A stretch of DNA of 64,000 bases from JBBRVW01 sp963784645 (GTDB taxonomy: Bacteria > Actinomycetota > Actinomycetes > JACCUZ01). The notes beneath the pieces were generated by a model. That model saw only the letters and a program-made list of their open reading frames with translations. It was not told the DNA's origin and made no database searches. Shown here one piece after another: positions 51,904 through 61,194 of this stretch (positions within the stretch are counted from its first letter, which is position 1; each line of letters starts with the position of its first letter). The DNA is taken from the NCBI GenBank assembly GCA_963784645.1, contig CAWARY010000004.1, positions 1 through 64,000 on the forward strand. The letters run 5' to 3'. Made by a program: the position numbers and the translations under genes.

Positions 51904-53244
51904 ATGGGCACGGACAGGACTGGTATCTCGCGTCGCGGGTTCCTCGCGGCGGGCGGCGGTGTGGCCGCCGGCGCGGCCCTCACGGCGTGCGGTGGCGGCA
52001 AGTCCGCGGACGAGGTCGCGGGCGGCAGCACCGGCAGCGCCTCGAAGTTCACCGGGAAGTACACCGGGCCGGCGGTGACCCTGTCCTACTGGAACGGGTT
52101 CACCGGTGGTGACGGGCCGTCGATGGACAAGCTGGTCCAGGAGTTCCAGCAGGCGAACCCCAAGATCACCATCAAGCAGAACACCCTCCAGTGGTCAGAC
52201 TTCTACCAGAAGCTGCCCGCCGCGGTGACGGCGAACAAGGGCCCCGACGTCGGCGTGATGCACCTGGACCAGCTCGCGACCAACGCTGCGCGCAAGGTGA
52301 TCGTCCCGGTCGACGACGTCGCGAAGTCGCTCGGGCTCGCCGAGTCCGACTTCAGCCCGGAGGTGTGGAAGGCCGGCATCTACCAGGGCAAGCGCTACGG
52401 CATCCCGCTCGACGTGCACTCGCTGGGCATGTACCTCCGCAAGGACGACGCCGACAAGGCCGGTATCACCACCGCACCCGCGGACGCCGCGGCCTTCCAG
52501 CAGGCGTTGGACGCCCTCCAGAGCAAGGCCGGCCAGGCCCAGCCGTTCTGGATGCCGACCAAGTGGCCGGCACACCTGATGTTCCTGTCGCTGCTCTGGC
52601 AGAACGGCGGCGAGCCCTACGCCGAGGACGGCTCCAAGGCCACCTTCGACTCGCAGGCCGGCGTCGACGGCCTGACCTGGATGGTCGACCAGATCAAGAA
52701 GGGCTACAGCCCGAAGAACGTCGCGATCGACACGCAGTACGTCGGCTTCAAGAACAACAAGCTGGCCGTCACCTGGGACGGCATCTGGCAGATCAACGAC
52801 CTCAAGGGCGCGAACATCCCGTTCATGCTGGCCCCGATCCCCACGATCGGCGACCAGCCCGGCGTGTGGGCGAACTCGCACAACTTCTTCGTCACCCGCC
52901 AGTCGACCCAGGACGACAACAAGTTCGACGCCGCCCGGGTGTTCATCGACTGGATGAGCAACCAGTCGGCCGAGTGGGCCGGCTCCGGGCTGATCCCGGC
53001 CCGCAAGTCGGTGCAGGAGGACGTGCAGGTCACCGACTCGGCGCAGGGGCCGGTGGCGGACTCGATCCCGTCGATGCGGTTCCTGCCGCCGGTGCCCGGC
53101 CTGGGCGACGTGCAGGCGCAGACGCTCGAGATCGCGGTCAACCTGGCGACGCTGATGAAGCGCTCGCCGGCCGACGCGCTCAAGGACGCGGCGACCAAGG
53201 CGTCCTCGGCGATGCAGGACAACCTGAAGAAGTACGGCGCCTGA
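51904..53244 (+). CDS. sugar ABC transporter substrate-binding lipoprotein
   Basis: 446 residues from ATG 51904 (AGGAGG site); an ATG at 51859 overlapping the GH43 stop is an alternative. A twin-arginine signal with lipobox (SRRGFLAAGGGVAAGAALTA then C) anchors it outside the membrane. The rest is an extracellular solute-binding protein family 1 fold (VTLSYWNGFTGGDGPSMDKL). It should bind arabino-oligosaccharides, by context. Confidence 0.93.
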   Translation: MGTDRTGISRRGFLAAGGGVAAGAALTACGGGKSADEVAGGSTGSASKFTGKYTGPAVTLSYWNGFTGGDGPSMDKLVQEFQQANPKITIKQNTLQWSDFYQKLPAAVTANKGPDVGVMHLDQLATNAARKVIVPVDDVAKSLGLAESDFSPEVWKAGIYQGKRYGIPLDVHSLGMYLRKDDADKAGITTAPADAAAFQQALDALQSKAGQAQPFWMPTKWPAHLMFLSLLWQNGGEPYAEDGSKATFDSQAGVDGLTWMVDQIKKGYSPKNVAIDTQYVGFKNNKLAVTWDGIWQINDLKGANIPFMLAPIPTIGDQPGVWANSHNFFVTRQSTQDDNKFDAARVFIDWMSNQSAEWAGSGLIPARKSVQEDVQVTDSAQGPVADSIPSMRFLPPVPGLGDVQAQTLEIAVNLATLMKRSPADALKDAATKASSAMQDNLKKYGA

Positions 53245-53255
53245 CCGTGGCCGCC

Positions 53256-54215
53256 ATGGCTACGGCGGACTCCGCCGCCCGCCTGGAGGGTGACGAGATC
53301 GCCCCTCCACGTGGGCGGCGGGGGACCGGCGCGGGACGAGGCAACGGTGCGGCGCCCTGGCTGTTCCTGACCCCGTACCTCGTGCTCTTCCTCGCCTTCG
53401 TGGTGGCCCCGGCGGTGTACGGGTTCTGGATCAGCCTGCACGACTACGACTACACGCTGCCCAACAAGCCGTTCGTGGGTCTGGACAACTACCACGATCT
53501 CGTCGACAGCTCGTCGCTCGCGTTCCAGCGTTTCTGGAGCAGCATGCAGGCGACAGCCATCTTCACGGCGATGAGCGTGCCGCTGTTGCTGGTGGTACCG
53601 CTCGGCGTCGCACTGGCGATGAACCAGAAGTTCCGCGGGCGGAACCTCTTCCGCGCCATCTACTTCGCGCCGTACGTCCTCGGCGTCGCCGTGGTGGCGG
53701 TGATCTGGTCGTTCCTGCTCGACAACAACATCGGCGTCGTCAACCACTACCTGGGCGTGCTGCACCTGCCGAGCGACATCCCGTGGCTGACCTCGGTGCC
53801 GCAGGCCTGGTTCGCCCTGGTCGGCGTCACCGTGTGGTGGACTCTCGGCTTCAACGCGGTCATCTACCTGGCCGGCCTGCAGGACATCCCGCGCGAGCTC
53901 TACGAGGCTGCGGAGGTCGACGGCGCGGGCGCGTGGCAGCGGTTCCGGCACGTGACGATCCCCGGGCTGCGGCCGGTGATCGCGTTCGTCACGATGGTGA
54001 CGATCATCGCCTCGGCCAACATGTTCGGTCAGTCCTACCTGATGACCAAAGGCTCGCCCGGCACGTCCACACGCACCGCGATCTACCAGATCGCGGAGAC
54101 CGGGCTACGGCAGTACCAGATGGGCCAGGCGGCCGCCATGAGCTACGTCCTCACGCTCGTGCTGATGCTCACCAGCGTCGTCGTCTTCTGGCTGTTCCGC
54201 GAGAGGAAGCACTGA
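53256..54215 (+). CDS. sugar ABC transporter permease (MalF-type)
   Basis: 319 residues (a GTG at 53247 would add 3). Six membrane helices after an N-terminal hydrophilic leader. The EAA loop that contacts the ATPase is YEAAEVDGAGAWQRFRHVTI. It pairs with the next gene, whose start overlaps its stop by one base (TGATG). Confidence 0.93.
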   Translation: MATADSAARLEGDEIAPPRGRRGTGAGRGNGAAPWLFLTPYLVLFLAFVVAPAVYGFWISLHDYDYTLPNKPFVGLDNYHDLVDSSSLAFQRFWSSMQATAIFTAMSVPLLLVVPLGVALAMNQKFRGRNLFRAIYFAPYVLGVAVVAVIWSFLLDNNIGVVNHYLGVLHLPSDIPWLTSVPQAWFALVGVTVWWTLGFNAVIYLAGLQDIPRELYEAAEVDGAGAWQRFRHVTIPGLRPVIAFVTMVTIIASANMFGQSYLMTKGSPGTSTRTAIYQIAETGLRQYQMGQAAAMSYVLTLVLMLTSVVVFWLFRERKH

Positions 54216-55114
54216 TGGCCACCGCCACCGCCACCCCGCCGGCCGCCCCCACGCCGGCGCCGGGCGACCGGTCAGCGGCGCACTCCGGCGGCGGGACGGC
54301 GCGCCGGGTGCTGCGCTACGTCCTGCTCGCAGCCCTCGCGATCGCGGTCGTCGCGCCGCTGCTGTTCATCCTGTCGACCAGCTTCAAGTCGCGCGCCGAG
54401 GCCACCGGCACCCCGCCGACGTGGATCCCCCGGCACTTCACCCTCCAGGCCTACCGAGCGGTCCTCGGCAGCGGTGACTCGCCGATCCTGCGGTGGTTCG
54501 TCAACAGCATGATCGCGGCGGTCGGCAACTCGCTGCTCGTGGTCTCGACGGCGGCGCTGGCGGCGTACCCGCTGGCCAGGATGGACTTCCGCGGCAAGCG
54601 GCTCGTCTTCGGCGCGATCATCGCGACCCTGTTCATCCCGCCCGTCATCCTCACCATCCCGAACTACCTGATCGTCGGGCAGCTGCACTGGCTGGACACC
54701 CTGGTCGCCGTCATCGTGCCCACCGCGGCGTCGGCGTTCGGCGTCTTCTTCCTCCGGCAGTTCTTCCTCACCCTTCCGCTCGAGCTGGAAGAGGCCGCGG
54801 TCATCGACGGGGCCAACCGGTTCCAGGTGTTCTGGCGGATCGTCCTGCCGCTGTCGAAGCCGGCCCTGGTCACCCTCGGCCTGCTGGCGTTCCTGACCAA
54901 CTACAACGACTTCCTCTGGCCGGTCTACGTGCTCTTCAGCGCCGAGACCCAGACGTTGCCGGCCGGCCTCGCGACCCTGCAGAGCGCCAACGCCGTGCGC
55001 TACGACCTGCTCACCGCAGGCGCGGTGATCGCCAGCGTCCCGGTGCTGCTGCTCTACGTGGTGGCCCAGAGGTACATCATCGAGGGCGTCTCCCGCTCCG
55101 GCCTCAAGGGCTGA
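54215..55114 (+). CDS. sugar ABC transporter permease (MalG-type)
   Basis: 299 residues with six helices. EAA loop is LEEAAVIDGANRFQVFWRIV. The operon has no ATPase gene; a shared MsiK-type ATPase elsewhere would be expected, as in Streptomyces. Its last 11 bases overlap the 3' end of the convergent CDF gene (stop at 55104). Confidence 0.93.
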   Translation: MATATATPPAAPTPAPGDRSAAHSGGGTARRVLRYVLLAALAIAVVAPLLFILSTSFKSRAEATGTPPTWIPRHFTLQAYRAVLGSGDSPILRWFVNSMIAAVGNSLLVVSTAALAAYPLARMDFRGKRLVFGAIIATLFIPPVILTIPNYLIVGQLHWLDTLVAVIVPTAASAFGVFFLRQFFLTLPLELEEAAVIDGANRFQVFWRIVLPLSKPALVTLGLLAFLTNYNDFLWPVYVLFSAETQTLPAGLATLQSANAVRYDLLTAGAVIASVPVLLLYVVAQRYIIEGVSRSGLKG

Positions 55115-56108
55115 CGTCGCTGTACTCGTCCAGGTCGCTCGCGACGCGGGCGCGCAGCCGCTCGACGTGCACGGCGGTGCGCCCGGCGAGCTCCGGGTCC
55201 GGGCGGGTCGCGTCGAGGAACACCTGGGTGATCTCCGGGTGCGCCGTGCGGAGGTCGGTGTCGGCGTCGTTGCTGAACGCCTCGATCTGTGCGCCCGTCA
55301 GGCGGTCGTCGAGGTCCAGCCGGGCCGCGACCAGGACCTCCTCGGGGCCGAGGTGCATGGTGAGCAGTTCGACGACCTGGGACACCTCGGCCCGCCCGGC
55401 GAGGCGGTCGTGGACGTCCACGACGAGGGCCGGCTCGGCGGACTCGCCGATGATCAGCGCACCGACGTCCCGGCCCAGCACGAACGCGACCAGCGCCAGC
55501 AGCAGCCCGATGAGGATGGCGGCGACACCGTCCCAGGCGGCGTTGCCGGTGAGGTGGTGCAGGCCGATGCCGGCGCCGGCCAGCAGGAGCCCGACGAGCG
55601 CCGCACTGTCCTCGGCCAGCACGGTGGTGACGCTCGGGTCCTTGCTGGCCCGGAGGTGCTGGCGGAAGGTGCGGCCCTCCTCGTGGGCCTCGGCGCGCAG
55701 CTGCTGGACCGCCCGCAGCCAGCTGGTGCCCTCGGCGAGGAACGAGACGCCGAGCACCACGAAGGCCACCAGCACCCCGGTCGACTCGCCGCCGCTCGAC
55801 AGGAGCGAGTGGATGCCCTCGTACATCGAGAAGACGGCTCCGGCGATGAAGATGCTCGCGGCAGCGAGCAGCGACCAGAAGTACTGCGCCTTGCCGTAGC
55901 CGAACGGGTGCTCGGGGTCCGCCACGCGCTGCGACACCCGCAGGCTGGTGAGCAGGAAGACCTGGTTCAGCGTGTCGGCCACCGAGTGCGCCGCCTCGGC
56001 GAGCATCGAGCTCGAGCCGCTGATCAGACCTGCCGTCAGCTTGGCGACGGCGATCGCGAGGTTCGCTGCCAGGGCGACGACGACCGTCCGCTTGCTCTCC
56101 GACGCCAC
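55104..56108 (-). CDS. cation diffusion facilitator family transporter
   Basis: 334 residues from a GTG. N-terminal membrane domain with SSSMLAEAAHSVADTLNQVF (helix 2) and EDSAALVGLLLAGAG (helix 5), where Asp/His residues bind the metal. A C-terminal cytoplasmic metallochaperone-like domain of about 100 residues. There is no His-rich loop, unlike the CDF at 19044, so it belongs to a different subgroup; substrate not inferable. Confidence 0.9.
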   Translation of the reverse strand: MASESKRTVVVALAANLAIAVAKLTAGLISGSSSMLAEAAHSVADTLNQVFLLTSLRVSQRVADPEHPFGYGKAQYFWSLLAAASIFIAGAVFSMYEGIHSLLSSGGESTGVLVAFVVLGVSFLAEGTSWLRAVQQLRAEAHEEGRTFRQHLRASKDPSVTTVLAEDSAALVGLLLAGAGIGLHHLTGNAAWDGVAAILIGLLLALVAFVLGRDVGALIIGESAEPALVVDVHDRLAGRAEVSQVVELLTMHLGPEEVLVAARLDLDDRLTGAQIEAFSNDADTDLRTAHPEITQVFLDATRPDPELAGRTAVHVERLRARVASDLDEYSDVSP

Positions 56109-56142
56109 GGGTGCTCCTCAGGTCATGAACAGGGACGCGGCG

Positions 56143-57723
56143 CTAGATCCAGGACCGCCACCACATCCGTCGTGCCCAGTCCGCGTACGGGATCACCCTC
56201 GCGGACAGGACCGGAAGCAGCCACATGAAGTTCGCGACGGCGAGCAACAGGTACGCGCCGGCCGCGGCGGTGCCCCACTGCCGGCGGGCCGGGGACGCCT
56301 CGCGGCCGCCGACGACCAGCCCGAGGCACTGCGTGACGGCCAGGACCATGAACGGCAGGAAGGCGACGGCGTAGAAGGAGTAGACCGTGCGCTCCTGGAA
56401 GAAGAACCAGGGCAGCCAGCCGGCCACCACGCCGGCGAGGATGGCGCCGGCCCGCCAGTCGCGGCGGGCGCCCCACAGGTAGAGCAGCACCGGGAGGGCC
56501 AGCGTGCCGGCCCACCAGACCGCCGGTGTTCCGAGCCCGCTGACGGCCCGCGAGCACTGGTCGACGGCGCAGCCCTCCTGGCCGAGCTTCGGGCCCTCGT
56601 AGAAGTAGGACACCGGTCGGGAGAGCACCGTCCAGCCCCACGGGTTGGACTGGTAGTCGTGCGGCGTTCGCAGGTGCGTGTGGAACTCGTACGCCTCGTG
56701 GTGGTAGTGCAGCAGGCTGCGCGCGGCGTCCGGGAGCCACGACGGGCCGCCCGGGTTGTCCAGCGCCCAGTAGCGCAGGTAGGCGTGGTCGCCGGCGAGG
56801 AACCAGCCGGTCCACGAGGCGACGTACACGACGGACGCGAGCAGGACGAGAGAGGCGAAGGCGGGGGCACCGTCGCGCACCAGGGCGCCGAGCCAGGGCC
56901 GCCGGACACCCGCCGAACGGCGGGCCCCCATGTCCCAGAGCAGCGCCAGGACACCGAACACCGCGACGAAGTAGAGGCCGCTCCACTTGGTGGCGCAGGC
57001 GGCGCCGAGGCAGAACCCGGCCAGCAGCCGCCAGGGCCGCAGCCCGAGACCCGGCCCGAAGGTCGACACCACGGTGTCGTCCAGCCGGTCGGCGAGCCGG
57101 CCCCGGACCTTGTCGCGGTCGACCACCAGGGCGCCGAACGCCGCCAGCGCCCAGAACATGAGGATGGGGTCCAGCAGCGCGGTGCGGCTGAGGACGTAGC
57201 CCAGGCCGTCGACCGTGAGCAGCAGGCCGGCCACGCAGCCCAGCAGCGTCGAGCGGAACAGGCGGCGGCCGATCCGGGCCGTCATGAGCACCGCGAGCGT
57301 GCCGAGCAGCGCGACCATGAACCGCCAGCCGAACGGGGTCATGCCGAACAGCTGCTCACCGACCGCGATCACCCACTTGCCGCCCGGCGGGTGCACGACG
57401 TAGGACGGGTCGCCCGTCCACAGGCCCTTGAGATGCCCGGCGAGGATCTTGACGTTGGCCGGGTCGGGGTCGCCGTCCTTGGCCGCCTTGAGGTAGTTCT
57501 GCTCGGCACCGAAGTGCAGCAGCGACCAGGCGTCCTTCGCGTAGTAGGTCTCGTCGAAGATGACGGCGTGCGGCTGGCCGAGCCGCCAGAAGCGCAGGAC
57601 GCCGGCGACGGCGGCCACCAGCAGCGGGCCGACCCAGCCCCAGATCCCGTCGGCCGGCATCGGAGGCACCAGGCGCTCCCGTACGCGCGCGCGGTCGATC
57701 CGCGGCCTGGTCGCCTGCAGCAC
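56143..57723 (-). CDS. dolichyl-/polyprenyl-phosphate-mannose protein mannosyltransferase (PMT, GT39)
   Basis: 526 residues. The catalytic Asp-Glu site in the first outer loop is VIFDETYYAKDAWSLLHF. About eleven membrane helices, with FHTHLRTPHDYQSNPWGW and the large outer loops typical of bacterial PMTs. It moves mannose from a polyprenyl carrier to Ser/Thr of secreted proteins as they emerge from Sec, as known in mycobacteria and streptomycetes. It is divergent from rsmI, a conserved actinobacterial pairing. Confidence 0.93.
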   Translation of the reverse strand: MLQATRPRIDRARVRERLVPPMPADGIWGWVGPLLVAAVAGVLRFWRLGQPHAVIFDETYYAKDAWSLLHFGAEQNYLKAAKDGDPDPANVKILAGHLKGLWTGDPSYVVHPPGGKWVIAVGEQLFGMTPFGWRFMVALLGTLAVLMTARIGRRLFRSTLLGCVAGLLLTVDGLGYVLSRTALLDPILMFWALAAFGALVVDRDKVRGRLADRLDDTVVSTFGPGLGLRPWRLLAGFCLGAACATKWSGLYFVAVFGVLALLWDMGARRSAGVRRPWLGALVRDGAPAFASLVLLASVVYVASWTGWFLAGDHAYLRYWALDNPGGPSWLPDAARSLLHYHHEAYEFHTHLRTPHDYQSNPWGWTVLSRPVSYFYEGPKLGQEGCAVDQCSRAVSGLGTPAVWWAGTLALPVLLYLWGARRDWRAGAILAGVVAGWLPWFFFQERTVYSFYAVAFLPFMVLAVTQCLGLVVGGREASPARRQWGTAAAGAYLLLAVANFMWLLPVLSARVIPYADWARRMWWRSWI

Positions 57724-57755
57724 CGGGCCAGCGTACGCAGCGCCGGTCCGACACC

Positions 57756-58628
57756 ATGGTGGGCGTGGCGGACGGTGCGGAGACGGCTGACGGGTCGGGC
57801 GGGTTGCTCGTGCTGGCGGGGACGCCGATCGGCGACCCCGACGACGCCACGCCCCGGCTGCGCCGCGAGCTGGCCGCCGCCGACGTCGTCGCGGCCGAGG
57901 ACACCCGCCGGCTGCGCCGGCTGGTCGCCGCCCTGGGCGTCCAGGTGCGGGGTCGGGTCGTCTCCTACTACGACCAGAACGAGGCGGCCCGCACGCCGGA
58001 GCTGGTCGCAGCGCTGCTGAGCGGCCAGCGGGTGCTGCTCGTCACCGATGCCGGCATGCCGTCCGTGTCGGACCCCGGCTACCGGCTGGTCGCCGCCGCG
58101 GTCGCGGCGGGTGTCGCGGTCACCGCGGCGCCGGGGCCGTCTGCCGTGCTGACCGCGCTGGCGCTGTCGGGCCTGCCGGTCGACCGGTTCTGCTTCGAGG
58201 GCTTCCTGCCGCGCAAGGCGGGCGACCGGGCCCGACGGCTGGGCGAGCTCGCCGCCGAGCCGCGGACCACGGTGTACTTCGAGGCACCGCACCGGCTGGC
58301 GGCCTCGCTCGCCGCGATGGCCGACGCCCTCGGCGACGACCGGGCCGCTGCGGTCTGCCGGGAGATGACGAAGACCTACGAGGAGGTCCGCCGCGGGGGG
58401 CTGCGGGAGCTCGCGGGCTGGGCCGCGGCGGGTGTGCGCGGCGAGATCACCGTCGTGGTCGACGGCGCCGAGCCGGCCGTCGCTGCCGACCCGGCCGACC
58501 TGGTGTCCGAGGTCGAGGTGCTCGTGGCCAGCGGCACCCGGCTCACGGAGGCGACCGCCGCGGTCGCCGGCCGGCACGGGACCTCCCGCAAGGCGGTCTA
58601 CGACGCCGTGCTGGCCGCCCGCTCCTGA
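57756..58628 (+). CDS. rsmI: 16S rRNA (cytidine(1402)-2'-O)-methyltransferase
   Basis: 290 residues; the N-terminal Met/Val choice at 57756 or 57765 is uncertain. Tetrapyrrole-methylase fold: LLVLAGTPIGDPDDATPRL, VVAAEDTRRLRRL, SYYDQNEAARTPEL, LVTDAGMPSVSDPGYRLV and APGPSAVLTALALSGLP. It methylates C1402 of 16S rRNA for accurate start-codon choice. Only 32 bp separate it from the divergent PMT start. Confidence 0.95.
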   Translation: MVGVADGAETADGSGGLLVLAGTPIGDPDDATPRLRRELAAADVVAAEDTRRLRRLVAALGVQVRGRVVSYYDQNEAARTPELVAALLSGQRVLLVTDAGMPSVSDPGYRLVAAAVAAGVAVTAAPGPSAVLTALALSGLPVDRFCFEGFLPRKAGDRARRLGELAAEPRTTVYFEAPHRLAASLAAMADALGDDRAAAVCREMTKTYEEVRRGGLRELAGWAAAGVRGEITVVVDGAEPAVAADPADLVSEVEVLVASGTRLTEATAAVAGRHGTSRKAVYDAVLAARS

Positions 58629-58797
58629 CTCACGGGGTGGCCGCGTCGCGGGACTGGCCGCCGTTCGTGGTGCGGTCGGGTCAACGGCGCCAGGACGGGA
58701 CCACCCACGGGCTGCCGGGTCCCTCGCCGTCCGTCATGTCTCGGCAGTCGAGACGAGACGCGCCCGACGTGGTCCGACCGCGGACTTCACTTACCGA

Positions 58798-58837
58798 CCG
58801 CGGTGAATTCACCGAGGTGAGCGGTCGCTCACCGCGG
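58798..58837. promoter_or_regulatory. adjacent palindromes upstream of the aminotransferase
   Basis: CGGTGAATTCACCG (58801-58814) is a perfect palindrome. Directly after it GGTGAGCG-GT-CGCTCACC (58816-58833) is a second one with the same GGTGA half-site. CCGCGGTGA (58798) and TCACCGCGG (58829) frame both. The block ends 27 bp before the -10 box of the aminotransferase. It looks like tandem operators; the binding protein is unknown. Confidence 0.65.
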
Positions 58838-58877
58838 TAGGGCCGACGATCGAAGGGCGCGGACTAGCCTGGTGGTC

Positions 58878-60053
58878 ATGGAGTTCCGCCGCATCCCGGG
58901 CCTGCCGCCGTACGTCTTCACGATCATCGACGGGCTCAAGCAGGAGGCGCGGCGGGCCGGCCGGGACGTCATCGACCTCGGCTTCGGCAACCCCGACCTG
59001 CCGTCACCTGCGATCGCGGTCGAGAAGCTCGCCGAGGCGGCGCACGTCACCCGCAACCACCGCTACTCCGCGAGCCGGGGCATCCCCAAGCTGCGCCAGG
59101 CGGTCGCCGCGCTCTACGAGCGCAAGTTCGGGGTGTCCCTCGACCCGGACACCGAGGTGCTCTCGACCATCGGCGCCAAGGAGGGCTTCAGCCACCTCAT
59201 GTGGGTGCTGCTCCAGCCCGGCGACGCGGCGCTGGTGCCGAGCCCGTCGTACCCCATCCACATCTGGGGCCCGTACTTCGCCGGTGCCGACGCGCGGCAG
59301 GTCCCCGTGGGCACCGGCGAGGACTACATCGCCAACGTCATGGAGGCGTGGGAGCTGGGCTGGCCCAAGCCCCGGGTCGTGGTGCTGTCGTTCCCGCACA
59401 ACCCGACGACCGCGACCGTCGAGCTGTCCGACCTGCAGCGGCTGGTCGACTGGGCCCGCGAGCGCGACGTCGTCCTCGTGCACGACTTCGCCTACGCCGA
59501 CGTGGCCTTCGACGGCTGGCAGCCGCCCTCGATCCTGCAGTGTGAGGGCGCCATGGAGTGCGCGGTCGAGCTGTACTCGATGACCAAGTCGTTCTCCATG
59601 GCCGGCTGGCGGGTCGCCTTCCTGCTCGGCAACAAGGAGGTCGTCGGCGCCCTGGCCAAGCTGAAGAGCTACCTCGACTACGGCACCTTCCAGCCCATCC
59701 AGATCGCCGCCACCGTGACCATGAACGAGGCGCCGGACTACCCGGCCGAGGTCAACGCGGTCTACGAGTCGCGGCGCAACGCCCTGGTCGACGGGCTGGG
59801 CCGGATCGGCTGGGACATCGAGCGGCCGCGGGGGACGATGTTCGCGTGGGCGCCGATCCCCGAGGCGTACGCCGAGATGGGCTCGATCGAGTTCGCCACC
59901 CTGATCGTCAAGGAGTGCGACGTCGCGCTGTCGCCGGGGGTCGGCTTCGGCCCGGCCGGCGACAAGTTCGTGCGGTTCGCGCTGATCGAGAACGAGCAGC
60001 GGATCGTGCAGGCCGTCCGCAACCTCAAGCGCGGCCTGCCCAAGCTCGGCTAG
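58878..60053 (+). CDS. class I/II PLP-dependent aminotransferase (AlaC-like)
   Basis: 391 residues from ATG 58878, 7 nt after TAGCCT (58865-58870), so probably leaderless. Binding features: VIDLGFGNPDLPSPAIAVEK, HRYSASRGIPKLRQAVAALY, FPHNPTTATVEL, DFAYADVAFDGW, and the PLP Lys in YSMTKSFSMAGWRVAFLLG. Similar proteins act as alanine or glutamate-pyruvate transaminases; other amino-acid specificities cannot be excluded. Its stop overlaps the stop of the convergent nuclease-like gene. Confidence 0.93.
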   Translation: MEFRRIPGLPPYVFTIIDGLKQEARRAGRDVIDLGFGNPDLPSPAIAVEKLAEAAHVTRNHRYSASRGIPKLRQAVAALYERKFGVSLDPDTEVLSTIGAKEGFSHLMWVLLQPGDAALVPSPSYPIHIWGPYFAGADARQVPVGTGEDYIANVMEAWELGWPKPRVVVLSFPHNPTTATVELSDLQRLVDWARERDVVLVHDFAYADVAFDGWQPPSILQCEGAMECAVELYSMTKSFSMAGWRVAFLLGNKEVVGALAKLKSYLDYGTFQPIQIAATVTMNEAPDYPAEVNAVYESRRNALVDGLGRIGWDIERPRGTMFAWAPIPEAYAEMGSIEFATLIVKECDVALSPGVGFGPAGDKFVRFALIENEQRIVQAVRNLKRGLPKLG

Positions 60054-61033
60054 ATCTCGCCCGGCGGCTCGGTCGGCGGTGCCGGCGGCGGCGGGCAGGC
60101 CCAGACGCACGGGTACATCTGCCAGGCCCGGAGGTCGCCCTGGGGGTCGAACAGCCAGGCACCGTCGCCCATGCTGCGCGGCGCGCCGGAGACGTTCTCG
60201 AAGACCGACTCCGTGAGCCCCCAGTAGAAGTCCTCTGAGGTGTCTCTCCCGGAGCCAGGGTGCACGCGGACGCTGCCGCCCGGAGCCACTGTCACCCCGG
60301 CGGCGAAGACGTAGCCGCGAGCCTTGTAGCCCCGGTAGGCGTTGTCGCGCACCCACCAGCCGCCCAGCGGCAGCGGCACGGTGCCGGTGTTGGTGAGCTC
60401 GACGAACTCGCCATTGATGTTCGCCGCGTCGTTGCCGGGCGCGTCCCACTGCACCTGCACGCTCACGGGCACCTCCTGCGACGGGCCGACCCCGCACCGG
60501 TCCGGGTCGCCCCACATGCCGCGACCTGCAGCCGCGGCCTGCTGCGCGCGCAGCCGGTAGTCGGCGTTCTTGAGGTACTCGATGTTGCCGTTGTCCGGCA
60601 GCGCCAGACCCGCGCTGATGACGAGCCCGCCGGTGTCGGTCCATACGCCGTTGCGCCGGACGGCGACCGACCGGTGCAGCCGGGATCCCTTGTGCGAGCT
60701 CGCCAGCCGTGAGGTGAGGCGCACCTTCTGGCCGTAGGCCAGCCGGTGGAGGAAGACGGCTGCTTCCTTGGCCCAGCACTCGCCCGTCGTCTTCGTAGGG
60801 TCGAGCTTGTAGGTGTGCATCTCCATTGCCTGGACGCCGATGTAGCGCACCCGCACCGGCTTGCTCGTCCCGTCGCCGGCGAGGTCGACGTCGACGGTGT
60901 CGCCGTCGTCGACCATGACGACCTTGCCGTAGGTCACCGAGACGGCGCCCGCAGGCGGCGCGACGACCGCCGGCCCCAGCAGGCCGGTGGCGGTCGCGGC
61001 AACGACCAGCAGAAGTCGGACCCGTCGTGGCAT
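60050..61033 (-). CDS. secreted SNase-like and lamin-tail domain protein
   Basis: 327 residues; ATG at 61033 begins a signal peptide (MPRRVRLLLVVAATATGLLG, cleaved near APPAGAVS). Residues 33-175 resemble staphylococcal nuclease (VMVDDGDTVDVDL, VRVRYIGVQAMEMH, GRGMWGDPDRC), but the usual DTPE segment reads QAME, so activity is uncertain. Residues 185-285 match a lamin tail domain (GEFVELTNTGTVPLPLGGWW, VRVHPGSGRDT). The pairing is common in secreted actinobacterial proteins. It may be an extracellular nuclease. Divergent from metG. Confidence 0.88.
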   Translation of the reverse strand: MPRRVRLLLVVAATATGLLGPAVVAPPAGAVSVTYGKVVMVDDGDTVDVDLAGDGTSKPVRVRYIGVQAMEMHTYKLDPTKTTGECWAKEAAVFLHRLAYGQKVRLTSRLASSHKGSRLHRSVAVRRNGVWTDTGGLVISAGLALPDNGNIEYLKNADYRLRAQQAAAAGRGMWGDPDRCGVGPSQEVPVSVQVQWDAPGNDAANINGEFVELTNTGTVPLPLGGWWVRDNAYRGYKARGYVFAAGVTVAPGGSVRVHPGSGRDTSEDFYWGLTESVFENVSGAPRSMGDGAWLFDPQGDLRAWQMYPCVWACPPPPAPPTEPPGEI

Positions 61034-61194
61034 GGCAGACCCCTCGTGCGGGACGCCCCCGTGGCGGCCACTGCGGTGGAGACTAGGCCGCGGGCGTCGC
61101 GGGCGGGCATCCTCCGGACGGACCAGTGACCGAGAGTCCACCGCACCTCACGGCTCGTGAAAAGGGGATGGCACGACGCCCGTAGGCTGGCGGC

